Of a DNA stretch of 56,643 nt, positions 25,225-33,656 are shown piece after piece. The stretch is from the NCBI GenBank assembly GCA_937937585.1, contig CALDCB010000020.1, forward strand, positions 1-56,643, in the 5' to 3' direction. The position numbers and the translations under genes were made by a program. The notes below the pieces were generated by a model that worked only from the letters and a program-made list of their open reading frames with translations, was not told where the DNA came from and ran no database searches. This DNA comes from an uncultured Coriobacteriaceae bacterium (lineage in GTDB: Bacteria > Actinomycetota > Coriobacteriia > Coriobacteriales > Eggerthellaceae). Each line of letters starts with the position of its first letter. The first letter of the stretch is position 1.

Positions 25225-26706
25225 ATGGCGAAAACGGTCGCCCAGCTGTTCGGCGGTATCGATTGCACGGTTCTTGGGAATCCCGACGATGAAGTAACGG
25301 GCATTGCGTACCGCTCTGACAAGGTGCAGCCTGGCAATGCGTTTTTCTGCATCGTCGGCTTGAAAAGCGATGGGCATTCGTTCGCCCAAGATGCCATCGA
25401 TCACGGTGCGAAGGTCATTGTGTGCGAACGTAAGGTCTACCTTGCCGACGCCACCGATGTCACTGAGGTAGTCGTTTCCGATACGCGTAAGGCTATGGCG
25501 CAAGTCGCAGCCAACTATTACGACAACCCTTCCCAGGCCTTCAGCTTGGTGGGCATCACGGGCACCAACGGCAAAACCACCACGACGTATCTGGTCGAGC
25601 ATATCGCTAAACGCTGCGGCAAGCGCACGGGCGTCATCGGCACCGTCGGCATCGTTGTCGACGGCAAGAAAGAGCACGCCGAGCACACCACGCCGGAGTC
25701 TCCCGACCTTCAGGCAACGTTCGCGAAGATGCGCGATGCGCACGTCGACACGGTTGCCATGGAAGTTTCAAGCCACGCGCTTGACTTGCTGCGCACGTGG
25801 GGAACCACGTTCGCTGTCACTGCGTTCACCAACCTGACGCAGGATCATCTCGATTACCATCATACTTTCGAAGCTTATTTCGAAGCCAAGGCCCGCTTGT
25901 TCTCGAAGGAATATCCCGCCAAGCGCGTTGTCAGCATCGATGACAAATGGGGTAAGGAGCTGCTTCGCCGTTGCAGCGCTGCCGACGAGAACGTCATTTC
26001 CGTCGGTTGGGACCAAACGGCGCAGATCCATCCTGTCAACGTCGATTACGAGCCTACGCATACGTCGGTCGAGCTTGATGTGCGCGGCTCACGCGTGAAG
26101 TTCGATTACCCGCTGGTTGGCCGCTTCAACGTCTCCAACGTCATGACTGCGTTCGCCATCGGCATGCAGCTGGGTTTCTCGCAGGCCGGCATCATCGCTG
26201 CGCTCGAGGAGGCTCCGCAGGTTCCGGGCCGTCTTGAGCGAGTTTCGGCTGACCATAACGGCGGCGTTTCCGTGTTCGTCGACTACGCGCACACGCCCGA
26301 CGCCCTGCAGAAGGCCATGGCGTCCATTCAGAACATCACGAAGGGCCGCACTATCGTGGTTTTCGGCTGCGGCGGCGACCGCGATGCAACGAAGCGCTCC
26401 ATCATGGGCCGCATTGCGCTTGGTGCCGATTACGCAGTAGTCACGTCTGACAACCCGCGTACCGAAGATCCGCTGGCCATTATCAACGACATCGTTTCGG
26501 GGATGGGCGAGGGCACCGATCATTTCGAGATCGAGCCCGACCGCCGTTTGGCAATCGCCGCCGCCATGAAGCACGCGCAGCCCGGTGATTCCATCCTTAT
26601 TGCCGGCAAGGGCCACGAGGATTATCAGCTCGTCGGTGACAAAGTCCTCTCTTTCGACGACCGTGTCGTTGCTGCGGAAGAGCTTGAACGGGCATTCGGC
26701 GAATAA
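25225..26706 (+). CDS. murE: UDP-MurNAc-tripeptide synthetase MurE
   Basis: It adds the third, diamino, residue to UDP-MurNAc-L-Ala-D-Glu in the cytosol. The 493-residue protein has the N-terminal uridine-binding domain, the ATP loop GTNGKTTT at residues 113-120, HTTPESPDLQ, and the substrate motif D409-N-P-R412 with EDP after it. DNPR is characteristic of meso-diaminopimelate-adding enzymes, so DAP is the likely substrate. A GTG at 25114 overlaps the ftsI stop, but ATG 25225 has GAGGTG upstream and gives the family start MAKTVAQLFGGI, so it is preferred. Confidence 0.94.
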   Translation: MAKTVAQLFGGIDCTVLGNPDDEVTGIAYRSDKVQPGNAFFCIVGLKSDGHSFAQDAIDHGAKVIVCERKVYLADATDVTEVVVSDTRKAMAQVAANYYDNPSQAFSLVGITGTNGKTTTTYLVEHIAKRCGKRTGVIGTVGIVVDGKKEHAEHTTPESPDLQATFAKMRDAHVDTVAMEVSSHALDLLRTWGTTFAVTAFTNLTQDHLDYHHTFEAYFEAKARLFSKEYPAKRVVSIDDKWGKELLRRCSAADENVISVGWDQTAQIHPVNVDYEPTHTSVELDVRGSRVKFDYPLVGRFNVSNVMTAFAIGMQLGFSQAGIIAALEEAPQVPGRLERVSADHNGGVSVFVDYAHTPDALQKAMASIQNITKGRTIVVFGCGGDRDATKRSIMGRIALGADYAVVTSDNPRTEDPLAIINDIVSGMGEGTDHFEIEPDRRLAIAAAMKHAQPGDSILIAGKGHEDYQLVGDKVLSFDDRVVAAEELERAFGE

Positions 26707-26733
26707 ACGGGCGCCCACAAGGAGTAATTCGTC

Positions 26734-28302
26734 ATGCGCTTGAGCATCAAGGAAATTTTCAAGTCAACCCATGGCTCGTACGTTATCGAGCCTGCTTCCG
26801 AAGACGTCGTCGCGACAGGTCTGGTATGGGACTCGCGCGAGGTTTCCGAGGGCTGCATCTATCTTGCCCTTCCGGGCGAGCGCGTCGACGGGCGCGTGTT
26901 CGTCGCACAAGCATTCGGCAAGGGTGCCGTCTGTGCTCTTGTCATGGGCGGCGTTGATGAGGCCGCCATGGATGCCGCCCGCGATTTGGGTTTGGCTATT
27001 ATCTCGGTTTCGAACACGTACAAAGCCATCGAGGACCTTGCCGCTTATTGGCGAGGGAAGCTCAATGGCCGAGTGATCGGCCTGTCGGGCTCAACGGGAA
27101 AAACCACTACCAAGAATCTCGTTCGCGACGTTCTTTCCGCCCACGGTTCCGTCGTGGCCACCCAGGGAAACCAGAACAACGAGATAGGCGTTCCCAAAAC
27201 GCTTCTTTCTGCCGAGCCCGATACAACTTCGGTCGTCGTCGAGATGGGAATGCGCGGGCTGCATCAGCTTGATGCGCTCTGCTCGTTTGTGAAACCCTCG
27301 TGGGGTCTGCTTACCAATGTGGGCGAAAGCCATATCGAGCTCTTGGGCAGCCGCGAGAACATCGCGCGTGCCAAGTCCGAGCTGTTCGCTTCGCTTCCCG
27401 ACAACACGGGGGTTGCGTTCTTGAACATCGCGGATGATTTCGCGCGTTTCGTTTGTGATTGCGCGCATCTTTCCGACAGGAATGTCGGCTTGGTTTGCTA
27501 CGACGGCTCCCTGCAGGCGTCCGAGCGCGTTGAGTCGTTCTCGTACGACGATCGAATCCTTTCCATGGTGTGGGCATCCGACATCAAGCTCGACCCTCAG
27601 GGCTGCGCCTCATTCAATCTGTGCGCTCGGGGTTTCGGACAGCTTGGCTTGGCGGGTGAGCCGGGCCTTGAAATCGTTCCCTGTACGCTGGCGTTGCGTG
27701 GCGCGCACAACGTCTCGAACGCGTGCGCAGCTGCCGCCGTGGGTTATGCAAGCGGAATGTCGCTTGCCGATTGCGCTTTGGCGCTTGGTCAAGCCAAGCC
27801 CGAACCTGGTAGGCAGGATATCCTCAGCTCAAGCAAGCATGTTCTTGAAGTGCCGTCTGATTATGACAAGGAAAAGGTAGCCGAGCTGCGCCTTACCGTT
27901 CCGGCCGGCATCACCGTTGTCGACGATTCGTACAACGCGAACCCCGATTCCATGCGCGCGTCACTCTCGACGTTCTCGGCCATGGACGTTTCGGGGAAGC
28001 GCATCGCTGTTCTTGGCGACATGGGCGAGCTTGGCTCGTTCGCACCGGAATGTCATGCCCGCGTTGGCTCGTATGCGGCGCATTGTTCGCTTGATTTGCT
28101 GGTGTGCGTCGGCGATCTTTCCGTTGACATCGCCGCCGGCGCAAAAGCCGCGGGGATGTCGGCGGACAAGATCGTCCATGTCGACGATATAGAAGCCGCG
28201 CTGGCGTATGTCGCGCCGCGTGCGAACCCGGGCGATGCCGTCTTGGTCAAAGCCTCTAATTTCATGGAATTCAGCCGCATTGTGAAGGGACTGGTCGGCT
28301 AG
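26734..28302 (+). CDS. murF: UDP-MurNAc-tripeptide-D-Ala-D-Ala ligase MurF
   Basis: It completes the cytosolic pentapeptide precursor by adding D-Ala-D-Ala. The 522-residue protein has an N-terminal substrate domain (VWDSREVSEGCIYLALPGERVDG), the ATP loop GSTGKTTT at residues 119-126, TQGNQNNEIGVPKTLL, and the C-terminal VVDDSYNANPDSMRAS segment. It is somewhat longer than the usual 450-470 residues, with extra sequence in the middle domain. It lies 27 bases after murE with an AAGGAG site, and its stop is one base before the mraY start. Confidence 0.95.
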   Translation: MRLSIKEIFKSTHGSYVIEPASEDVVATGLVWDSREVSEGCIYLALPGERVDGRVFVAQAFGKGAVCALVMGGVDEAAMDAARDLGLAIISVSNTYKAIEDLAAYWRGKLNGRVIGLSGSTGKTTTKNLVRDVLSAHGSVVATQGNQNNEIGVPKTLLSAEPDTTSVVVEMGMRGLHQLDALCSFVKPSWGLLTNVGESHIELLGSRENIARAKSELFASLPDNTGVAFLNIADDFARFVCDCAHLSDRNVGLVCYDGSLQASERVESFSYDDRILSMVWASDIKLDPQGCASFNLCARGFGQLGLAGEPGLEIVPCTLALRGAHNVSNACAAAAVGYASGMSLADCALALGQAKPEPGRQDILSSSKHVLEVPSDYDKEKVAELRLTVPAGITVVDDSYNANPDSMRASLSTFSAMDVSGKRIAVLGDMGELGSFAPECHARVGSYAAHCSLDLLVCVGDLSVDIAAGAKAAGMSADKIVHVDDIEAALAYVAPRANPGDAVLVKASNFMEFSRIVKGLVG

Positions 28303-28303
28303 C

Positions 28304-29353
28304 ATGTTCTCCCTTTTTGTTTCTCAATATCCTACGTTTCTTTTGTTCCTTGGCGTCTTCGTCGCCATGGCGCTCACCCTAGCCCTCATGCCCGCGTGGA
28401 TCAAGTTCCTGCGTAAGGAGCATCTTGGTCAGCAAGTGCGCGACGACGGTCCGCAAACGCATTTGGTGAAGCAGGGGACGCCCACTATGGGTGGCGTGGT
28501 CATGCTCATTGCAGTGGTTCTTACCATGCTGTTCGTGGCCGACATCACCCCCGAGGCGATCGTGCTGGTGGGCGCCGTCGTCATCACCGGTTTTATCGGC
28601 TTGGTTGACGACAGCTCGTCCATCCTGCATGGCCGTTCGTTGGGTCTGACCCCTAAGCAGAAGCTCGTCGCCCAGTTCGTCGTCGCAACGGTTTTCTGCC
28701 TGTTCGCGGTTAATTACATCGGTATCGAGCCCACGGTCGAGATCCCGCTCGCTTGCGTTATCGACCTTGGTTTCCTTACCACGCATCTGCCGATCTTCGG
28801 CGGCCTCGACATTCCCTGGGTCTACCTCGTTTTGGTGAACATCTTACTTGTCGGTCTGTGCAATGCGGTCAACCTCACTGACGGTCTTGACGGCTTGGCT
28901 GCAGGAACGGTTCTTGTTGTTATGGTGGTCATGGCCGCTATCGCGTATCGCTCCGACCTTTTGGAGCCCGCCGTTCTCGCTGCGGCTATCGCTGGCGCAT
29001 GCATCGGCTTTCTCTGGTTCAACTCGTACCCGGCCGACATTTTCATGGGCGACACCGGCTCGCTTGCTTTGGGAATGGCGCTTGGCTGCTTGGCCGTCCT
29101 CACTAAGTCCGAGTTCATCGTCATCGTCATTGGCGGCCTGTTCGTCGTCGAGGCGCTCTCGGTTATGATCCAGGTGTTCTACTACAAGAAAACGAAGAAG
29201 CGCGTGTTCCTTATGGCGCCGCTTCATCATCATTTCGAGAAGAAGGGCTGGAGCGAGACGAAGGTCGTTATCCGTTTCTGGATCGTCTCGGGCGCTTTCG
29301 CTGCGGTGGGCTTCTCGATTTATTTTGCTAACTCCATGATCAACGCCATTTAG
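28304..29353 (+). CDS. mraY: phospho-MurNAc-pentapeptide translocase MraY
   Basis: It transfers phospho-MurNAc-pentapeptide to undecaprenyl phosphate, making lipid I in the membrane. The 349-residue protein has about 10 membrane segments and the family residues: GTPTMGG, the DDSSSI aspartate pair, NLTDGLDGLAAGT, PADIFMGDTGSLALG and the HHHFE loop near the end. It begins one base after the murF stop, so translation is probably coupled. Length is normal. Confidence 0.97.
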   Translation: MFSLFVSQYPTFLLFLGVFVAMALTLALMPAWIKFLRKEHLGQQVRDDGPQTHLVKQGTPTMGGVVMLIAVVLTMLFVADITPEAIVLVGAVVITGFIGLVDDSSSILHGRSLGLTPKQKLVAQFVVATVFCLFAVNYIGIEPTVEIPLACVIDLGFLTTHLPIFGGLDIPWVYLVLVNILLVGLCNAVNLTDGLDGLAAGTVLVVMVVMAAIAYRSDLLEPAVLAAAIAGACIGFLWFNSYPADIFMGDTGSLALGMALGCLAVLTKSEFIVIVIGGLFVVEALSVMIQVFYYKKTKKRVFLMAPLHHHFEKKGWSETKVVIRFWIVSGAFAAVGFSIYFANSMINAI

Positions 29354-29422
29354 ACGCACTATCGTGTAGGGTGAATGCACCGTAAACTAACGCACTTCAA
29401 ACGCATCACGGAAGAGGGTTCG

Positions 29423-30973
29423 ATGGCTTCGTCGACGGAATTCATTCCTGGCAGGAAACGCGCTCCGCAATCATTGGGGCGCGTGCTTGTTTTGGGTCTT
29501 GGAAAATCGGGAAGGGTTGCAGCGCAATACTGCGCTGCGCTTCTTGGCACGCGCGTTGATGCGCTGTATGTCGCAGCGGGTTCGGCCAACGACGATGCCC
29601 GCGCGTTCGTCGAAGAGCTTTCGGCTTCGGCGTCGTGCGCCGATCCGTGCGTCTGCGAGTTCGGCGATGCAGCCGTTCCCATGCTTGCGAAACAAGCGGG
29701 CGGTCGTTTCGACTTGTGCATCGCCAGCCCTGGCATTCCGTATTGGGCTCAGCTCTATCAAGATGCTCAGGCGCATTCCGCGGAAGTGGTAAGCGAGGTC
29801 GAGTTCGCGTGGCGCGAAAGCGCCGATTCGTCGGTATGGGTTGCCATCACCGGAACGAATGGCAAAACCACCACCACGTCGTGCTGCGCGTCGCTCCTTT
29901 CCAGCGCCGGTATGAATGCCAAGGCTGTGGGCAACATCGGTGATGTTTGCCTGAAGGCGGTTTCCGAGGGCAATACCGACGTGTACGTTGCCGAGGTGTC
30001 TTCGTATCAGTTGGCTTCCACGCGTGATTTTGCGCCGAATGTTGCCGTTTGCCTGAACATCACCCCCGATCACGTTCATTGGCATAAGACCTTTGAAGCT
30101 TACCGCGATGCCAAGTTCAAGGTTCTTGAGAACTTGGGCAAAGTCCCTGGAAGCGTTGCCGTGCTTGATGCGTCGAACGACGTTGTTCGCGCAAAGGTGC
30201 GCCAGATCAAGGCTGCGACGACGCCCGAGCGCGGCTATCAGTACGTTCCTATGGGAACGTCCGCGGGTATGTCGGGTGACATGCGCGTGGCATGCGGTTC
30301 CGACAACGCTGCATTCATCACCGACGAAGGCATGCTCGTCGTTGCATTCGACGGTAAGGAGCATCAGCTTTGCCGTGCTGACGAGCTCAAGATCCACGGC
30401 CTTCATAACGCATCCAATGCGCTTGCGGCCTCGATTGTTGCAATCGTCTTGGGGGTCTCCGACGATGTCGTTGTTTCGGCTCTACGTTCGTTCGTCCCGC
30501 TCGAGCATCGCATTGAACCCTGCGGCAGCATCGAAGGCGTGGCTTGCTTCAACGATTCGAAGGCCACGAATGTCGATGCCACGCTGAAAGCGCTCACGGC
30601 GTTTCCGAACGCCCGCCCGATCGTTTTGCTTGGCGGCGACGATAAAGGGACCGATCTTTCCGATTTAGTGTGCGAGGTTTACAAGCACGCGCGTGCGGCT
30701 GTGTGCTTCGGCGCTGCGGCTGATCGTTTTCTGCGGGCATTCTCTGAGAATGGGACTGATCAACCTGAGGGCTTCCTTTTGCTCTCCGCTTCGAACATGG
30801 GAAGCGCACTCGATGCTGCTCTCGATGTTGCTCATTCCGGTGACGTCGTTCTTCTTTCGCCTGCATGCGCCTCGTTCGACGAGTTCCGCTCGTTCGAAGA
30901 GCGCGGCACTGTTTTCAAGCGCCTTGTCTCCGAGCGTTCGGGTGCTGTTTCTGCAGTATCCGACGTTAGGTAG
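29423..30973 (+). CDS. murD: UDP-MurNAc-L-alanine-D-glutamate ligase MurD
   Basis: It adds D-Glu to UDP-MurNAc-L-Ala. The 516-residue protein has the N-terminal Rossmann loop VLGLGKSGRVAAQYC, SPGIPYWAQLYQ, the ATP loop GTNGKTTT starting at residue 144, SSYQL and HRIEPCGSIEGVACFNDSKATN. It is longer than the usual 440-450 residues, with added sequence near the N-terminus. ATG 29423 with AAGAGGG is preferred; an ATG at 29375 would add 16 residues. It follows mraY by 69 bases and precedes ftsW by 8. Confidence 0.94.
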   Translation: MASSTEFIPGRKRAPQSLGRVLVLGLGKSGRVAAQYCAALLGTRVDALYVAAGSANDDARAFVEELSASASCADPCVCEFGDAAVPMLAKQAGGRFDLCIASPGIPYWAQLYQDAQAHSAEVVSEVEFAWRESADSSVWVAITGTNGKTTTTSCCASLLSSAGMNAKAVGNIGDVCLKAVSEGNTDVYVAEVSSYQLASTRDFAPNVAVCLNITPDHVHWHKTFEAYRDAKFKVLENLGKVPGSVAVLDASNDVVRAKVRQIKAATTPERGYQYVPMGTSAGMSGDMRVACGSDNAAFITDEGMLVVAFDGKEHQLCRADELKIHGLHNASNALAASIVAIVLGVSDDVVVSALRSFVPLEHRIEPCGSIEGVACFNDSKATNVDATLKALTAFPNARPIVLLGGDDKGTDLSDLVCEVYKHARAAVCFGAAADRFLRAFSENGTDQPEGFLLLSASNMGSALDAALDVAHSGDVVLLSPACASFDEFRSFEERGTVFKRLVSERSGAVSAVSDVR

Positions 30974-30981
30974 CGTGAGAC

Positions 30982-32337
30982 ATGGCATTCAATGTGTTTG
31001 AGGAGCAAGGCTCCGATATCGGCTTCATGCGCACGCTCTTCATCTTGTTGGTCGTTGGCATGCTGCTGTTCGGTTGCGTCATGATTTACTCAGCAAGTGC
31101 CCCTTCGGCCGTTGCCGAGGGATCGCATCCTGCCGTCTACCTCCTTGACCAGTTGAAATTCGCGCTCATCGGCATTGTCGCCGCTGTTTGTGCGTGGTGC
31201 ATCCCGTATCGCGTGTGGCTTGGCAGGGCGGCTTATGGTATTTGGGTGTTGGGTCTGGCGCTCGTCATCCTGACGATGGTCTCGGGCACAGGCGGCGATA
31301 CCTGGGGTGCTCAGCGATGGCTGGTTTTGGGCCCGATTTCGTTGCAGTCGTCTGAGTTCATGAAGATTGCCATTGCCATTGTCGCCGCGAAGATCATGAG
31401 CGAATACCACAGTGGCATTCTTGAATTCAAGGAGGCGATTGGCAAAGCATTCGTTCTCGTGGGTTTTCCCATGTTGCTGATTCTTGAGACTCAGTCCGAC
31501 CTTGGCACGACCATGATCATCTTTGCGGCTGTGATTGTCGTCATGTGGCTTGGCGAGGTGCCCACCCCGATCGTTGTCGGGCTCATTGTGGCTGCTGCGG
31601 GTCTTGCCGTTCTTGCTACCGTCTTCTCGTCCTATCGTTCGTCGCGATTTCTCTACCTGGATCCTTGGAACGACGGCAAGGGTGGATATGGCGCAGGGTA
31701 TCAGATCATTCATTCGTATTACGCCTTCTCGCAAGGCGGCCTTTTCGGCGTGGGCATCGGCAACTCAACCGAGAAGTACCTGTACCTCCCCGAGTCCGAG
31801 ACCGACTTCATCTATTCCGTCATCGGCGAGGAGCTTGGCATGTTCGGCGCCCTTGCCGTTCTTGTCGCGTTCATTGTTTTGGGCTACGCGGGCTTGCGTA
31901 TTGCATATGCGGCTGAAGATGATTTCGGTTGCATGCTTGCGGGTTCGCTTACCGTCATGCTCGTCGTCCAGGCTTTCTTGAACATGGGATCCGCCGCAGG
32001 CCTGCTTCCCACCACGGGCAAACCGTTGCCCTTCATTTCGTCAGGAGGTTCGTCGCTGATCGCGACGTTCATCATGGTGGGTTTGGTGTTGTCGGTCAGT
32101 CAAGGCTCGGCGTCGTTCTCGCTGCCGTTTGGCGGGGGCAAGAAGGGTGATGTCTATGAGCAGCGCCGCGACAACTTGCGCGTCATTCACGTCGATGGCG
32201 CAGGTGGCAGCGGCCACAGAGCCGGTGGATCCTCTCGTCGTACCAGCTTTTTGGATGAGTCCTCGATGTCGGGCGGCTTCGGAAGCACAGGCAGTTCGTC
32301 GCGCTCATCGCGTCGTACAAGGAACACAAGGAGATAG
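30982..32337 (+). CDS. ftsW: septal peptidoglycan polymerase FtsW (SEDS family)
   Basis: A membrane glycosyltransferase that polymerises lipid II at the septum together with FtsI. The 451-residue protein has about 10 membrane segments and SEDS signatures: GAQRWLVLGPISLQSSEFMKIA, DLGTTMIIF, SYYAFSQGGLFGVGIGNS, ETDFIYSVIGEELGMFGA and TGKPLPFISSGGSS. The last 60 residues form a hydrophilic Ser/Arg/Gly-rich cytosolic tail. The cluster context favours FtsW over RodA. The murG start is 2 bases after its stop. Confidence 0.95.
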   Translation: MAFNVFEEQGSDIGFMRTLFILLVVGMLLFGCVMIYSASAPSAVAEGSHPAVYLLDQLKFALIGIVAAVCAWCIPYRVWLGRAAYGIWVLGLALVILTMVSGTGGDTWGAQRWLVLGPISLQSSEFMKIAIAIVAAKIMSEYHSGILEFKEAIGKAFVLVGFPMLLILETQSDLGTTMIIFAAVIVVMWLGEVPTPIVVGLIVAAAGLAVLATVFSSYRSSRFLYLDPWNDGKGGYGAGYQIIHSYYAFSQGGLFGVGIGNSTEKYLYLPESETDFIYSVIGEELGMFGALAVLVAFIVLGYAGLRIAYAAEDDFGCMLAGSLTVMLVVQAFLNMGSAAGLLPTTGKPLPFISSGGSSLIATFIMVGLVLSVSQGSASFSLPFGGGKKGDVYEQRRDNLRVIHVDGAGGSGHRAGGSSRRTSFLDESSMSGGFGSTGSSSRSSRRTRNTRR

Positions 32338-32339
32338 AT

Positions 32340-33437
32340 ATGCTCGTAGTTCTTTCCGGTGGTGGCACTGCAGGCCATATCAACCCGGCATTGGCGTTGG
32401 CGGACGTTCTGGCCGAGCGCGGCTGCGAGGTTCGCTTCGCGGGCACGCCGCAAGGTGTCGAGTCGCGTCTTGTTTCCGAGGCGGGCATTCCGTTCAAAGG
32501 TTTCGAGGCTGCCGGCTTCAATCGCAACCATCCGCTGAGCCTTTTCAAGGGCGTTGCTCTTATCGAGAAGAGCACCTTTGCAGCTAAGAAGTGGTTCGCC
32601 GAGATCAAGCCTGATGTCGTTGTTGGATTCGGCGGCTATGTTTCCATCCCCGTTGGCCGCGCCGCCGAGAAGATGGGCATTCCTGTTGTCATCCATGAGC
32701 AGAATTCCGTTATGGGAATGGCCAACAAGTACCTCGGCAAGAAGGCCGCACGCGTTTGCTTGACCTACGACAATGCGGCGAAGGATCTTCCCAGCACCAA
32801 GAACGTGGTTGTCACCGGCAATCCGGTTCGTGCGAGCATCTTCGAGTCCACTCGTGCCGAGGGCCGTGAGATGCTGGGCATTCCCGGCGACGCTCGCATG
32901 CTGTTGGTGTTCGGCGGCAGTTTAGGCGCGCGCCATATCAATCAGGCGCTGGTCGGTATGAAGGACAAGCTGCTCTCTTATCCCGACTTGCATGTGGTTC
33001 ATGTCACGGGCCCGAAGGAACTTGACAGCGTCACTCAGGCGCTTTCCCTTAGCGAGGACGAGACAAAGCGCTGGAAGCTTTTCGGCTATCAGGATCAGAT
33101 GGGGAAGTGCATGGCCGCAACCGACGCTATCGTGTCGCGTGCGGGCGCCACGTCCCTTGCCGAGATCTCCGCGCGAGCGATTCCGGCCCTTCTTGTTCCG
33201 TTCCCGTATGCCACCGAAGATCATCAAACCATGAACGCGCGTTCGTACGTTGAGGCGGGATGCGCGCTGATGATTCCCGATGCCGACGTCGAAACACCGG
33301 CGTTTGCCCGCGATGTATGCGAGCTTATCGAGAACGCCGAGTTGCGCGCAAACATGACCGCAGCCGCCAAGCAACAGAAGACCGCTGACGCTGCGCGTCT
33401 TCTTGCCGACGAGGTCATGGCTGCTGTCAGCAAGTAA
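32340..33437 (+). CDS. murG: UDP-GlcNAc:lipid I GlcNAc transferase MurG
   Basis: It adds GlcNAc to lipid I, forming lipid II on the inner membrane face. The 365-residue GT-B protein starts MLVVLSGGGTAGHINPALAL, the glycine-rich loop, with VVGFGGYVSIP, VIHEQNSVMG, VTGNPVR, FGGSLGARHINQ and SRAGATSLAEISA, the donor-binding region. AAGGAGATAG precedes the ATG. It is the last gene of the first dcw segment; a strong terminator follows, and the next mur gene is 6.6 kb away. Confidence 0.97.
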   Translation: MLVVLSGGGTAGHINPALALADVLAERGCEVRFAGTPQGVESRLVSEAGIPFKGFEAAGFNRNHPLSLFKGVALIEKSTFAAKKWFAEIKPDVVVGFGGYVSIPVGRAAEKMGIPVVIHEQNSVMGMANKYLGKKAARVCLTYDNAAKDLPSTKNVVVTGNPVRASIFESTRAEGREMLGIPGDARMLLVFGGSLGARHINQALVGMKDKLLSYPDLHVVHVTGPKELDSVTQALSLSEDETKRWKLFGYQDQMGKCMAATDAIVSRAGATSLAEISARAIPALLVPFPYATEDHQTMNARSYVEAGCALMIPDADVETPAFARDVCELIENAELRANMTAAAKQQKTADAARLLADEVMAAVSK

Positions 33438-33490
33438 TTCAATGTAGGTTGCCTTGCGCGCTTCTTTTTGTAAAGCCTGAAGTTTCAGAT

Positions 33491-33531
33491 CAGCCCTACT
33501 TGAAGTTTCAAACTTCAAGTAGGGCTTTTTC
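33491..33531 (+). terminator. intrinsic terminator after murG
   Basis: A near-perfect 17-bp inverted repeat (33492-33508 with 33510-33526) is followed by TTTTT. The centre must open into a small loop. It closes the mraZ-murG segment before the inserted genes. Confidence 0.92.
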
Positions 33532-33656
33532 TTTCAGTCTTTTGGTTGATTCTCAACTCGTTCTCTCCGACTTACTCTGATATCAACGAGAGATCGAGTC
33601 TGCAGACATCTCCCATAGAAAAGACGAGTTTTCGAGTAATGAAGGAGTGGTTCGAG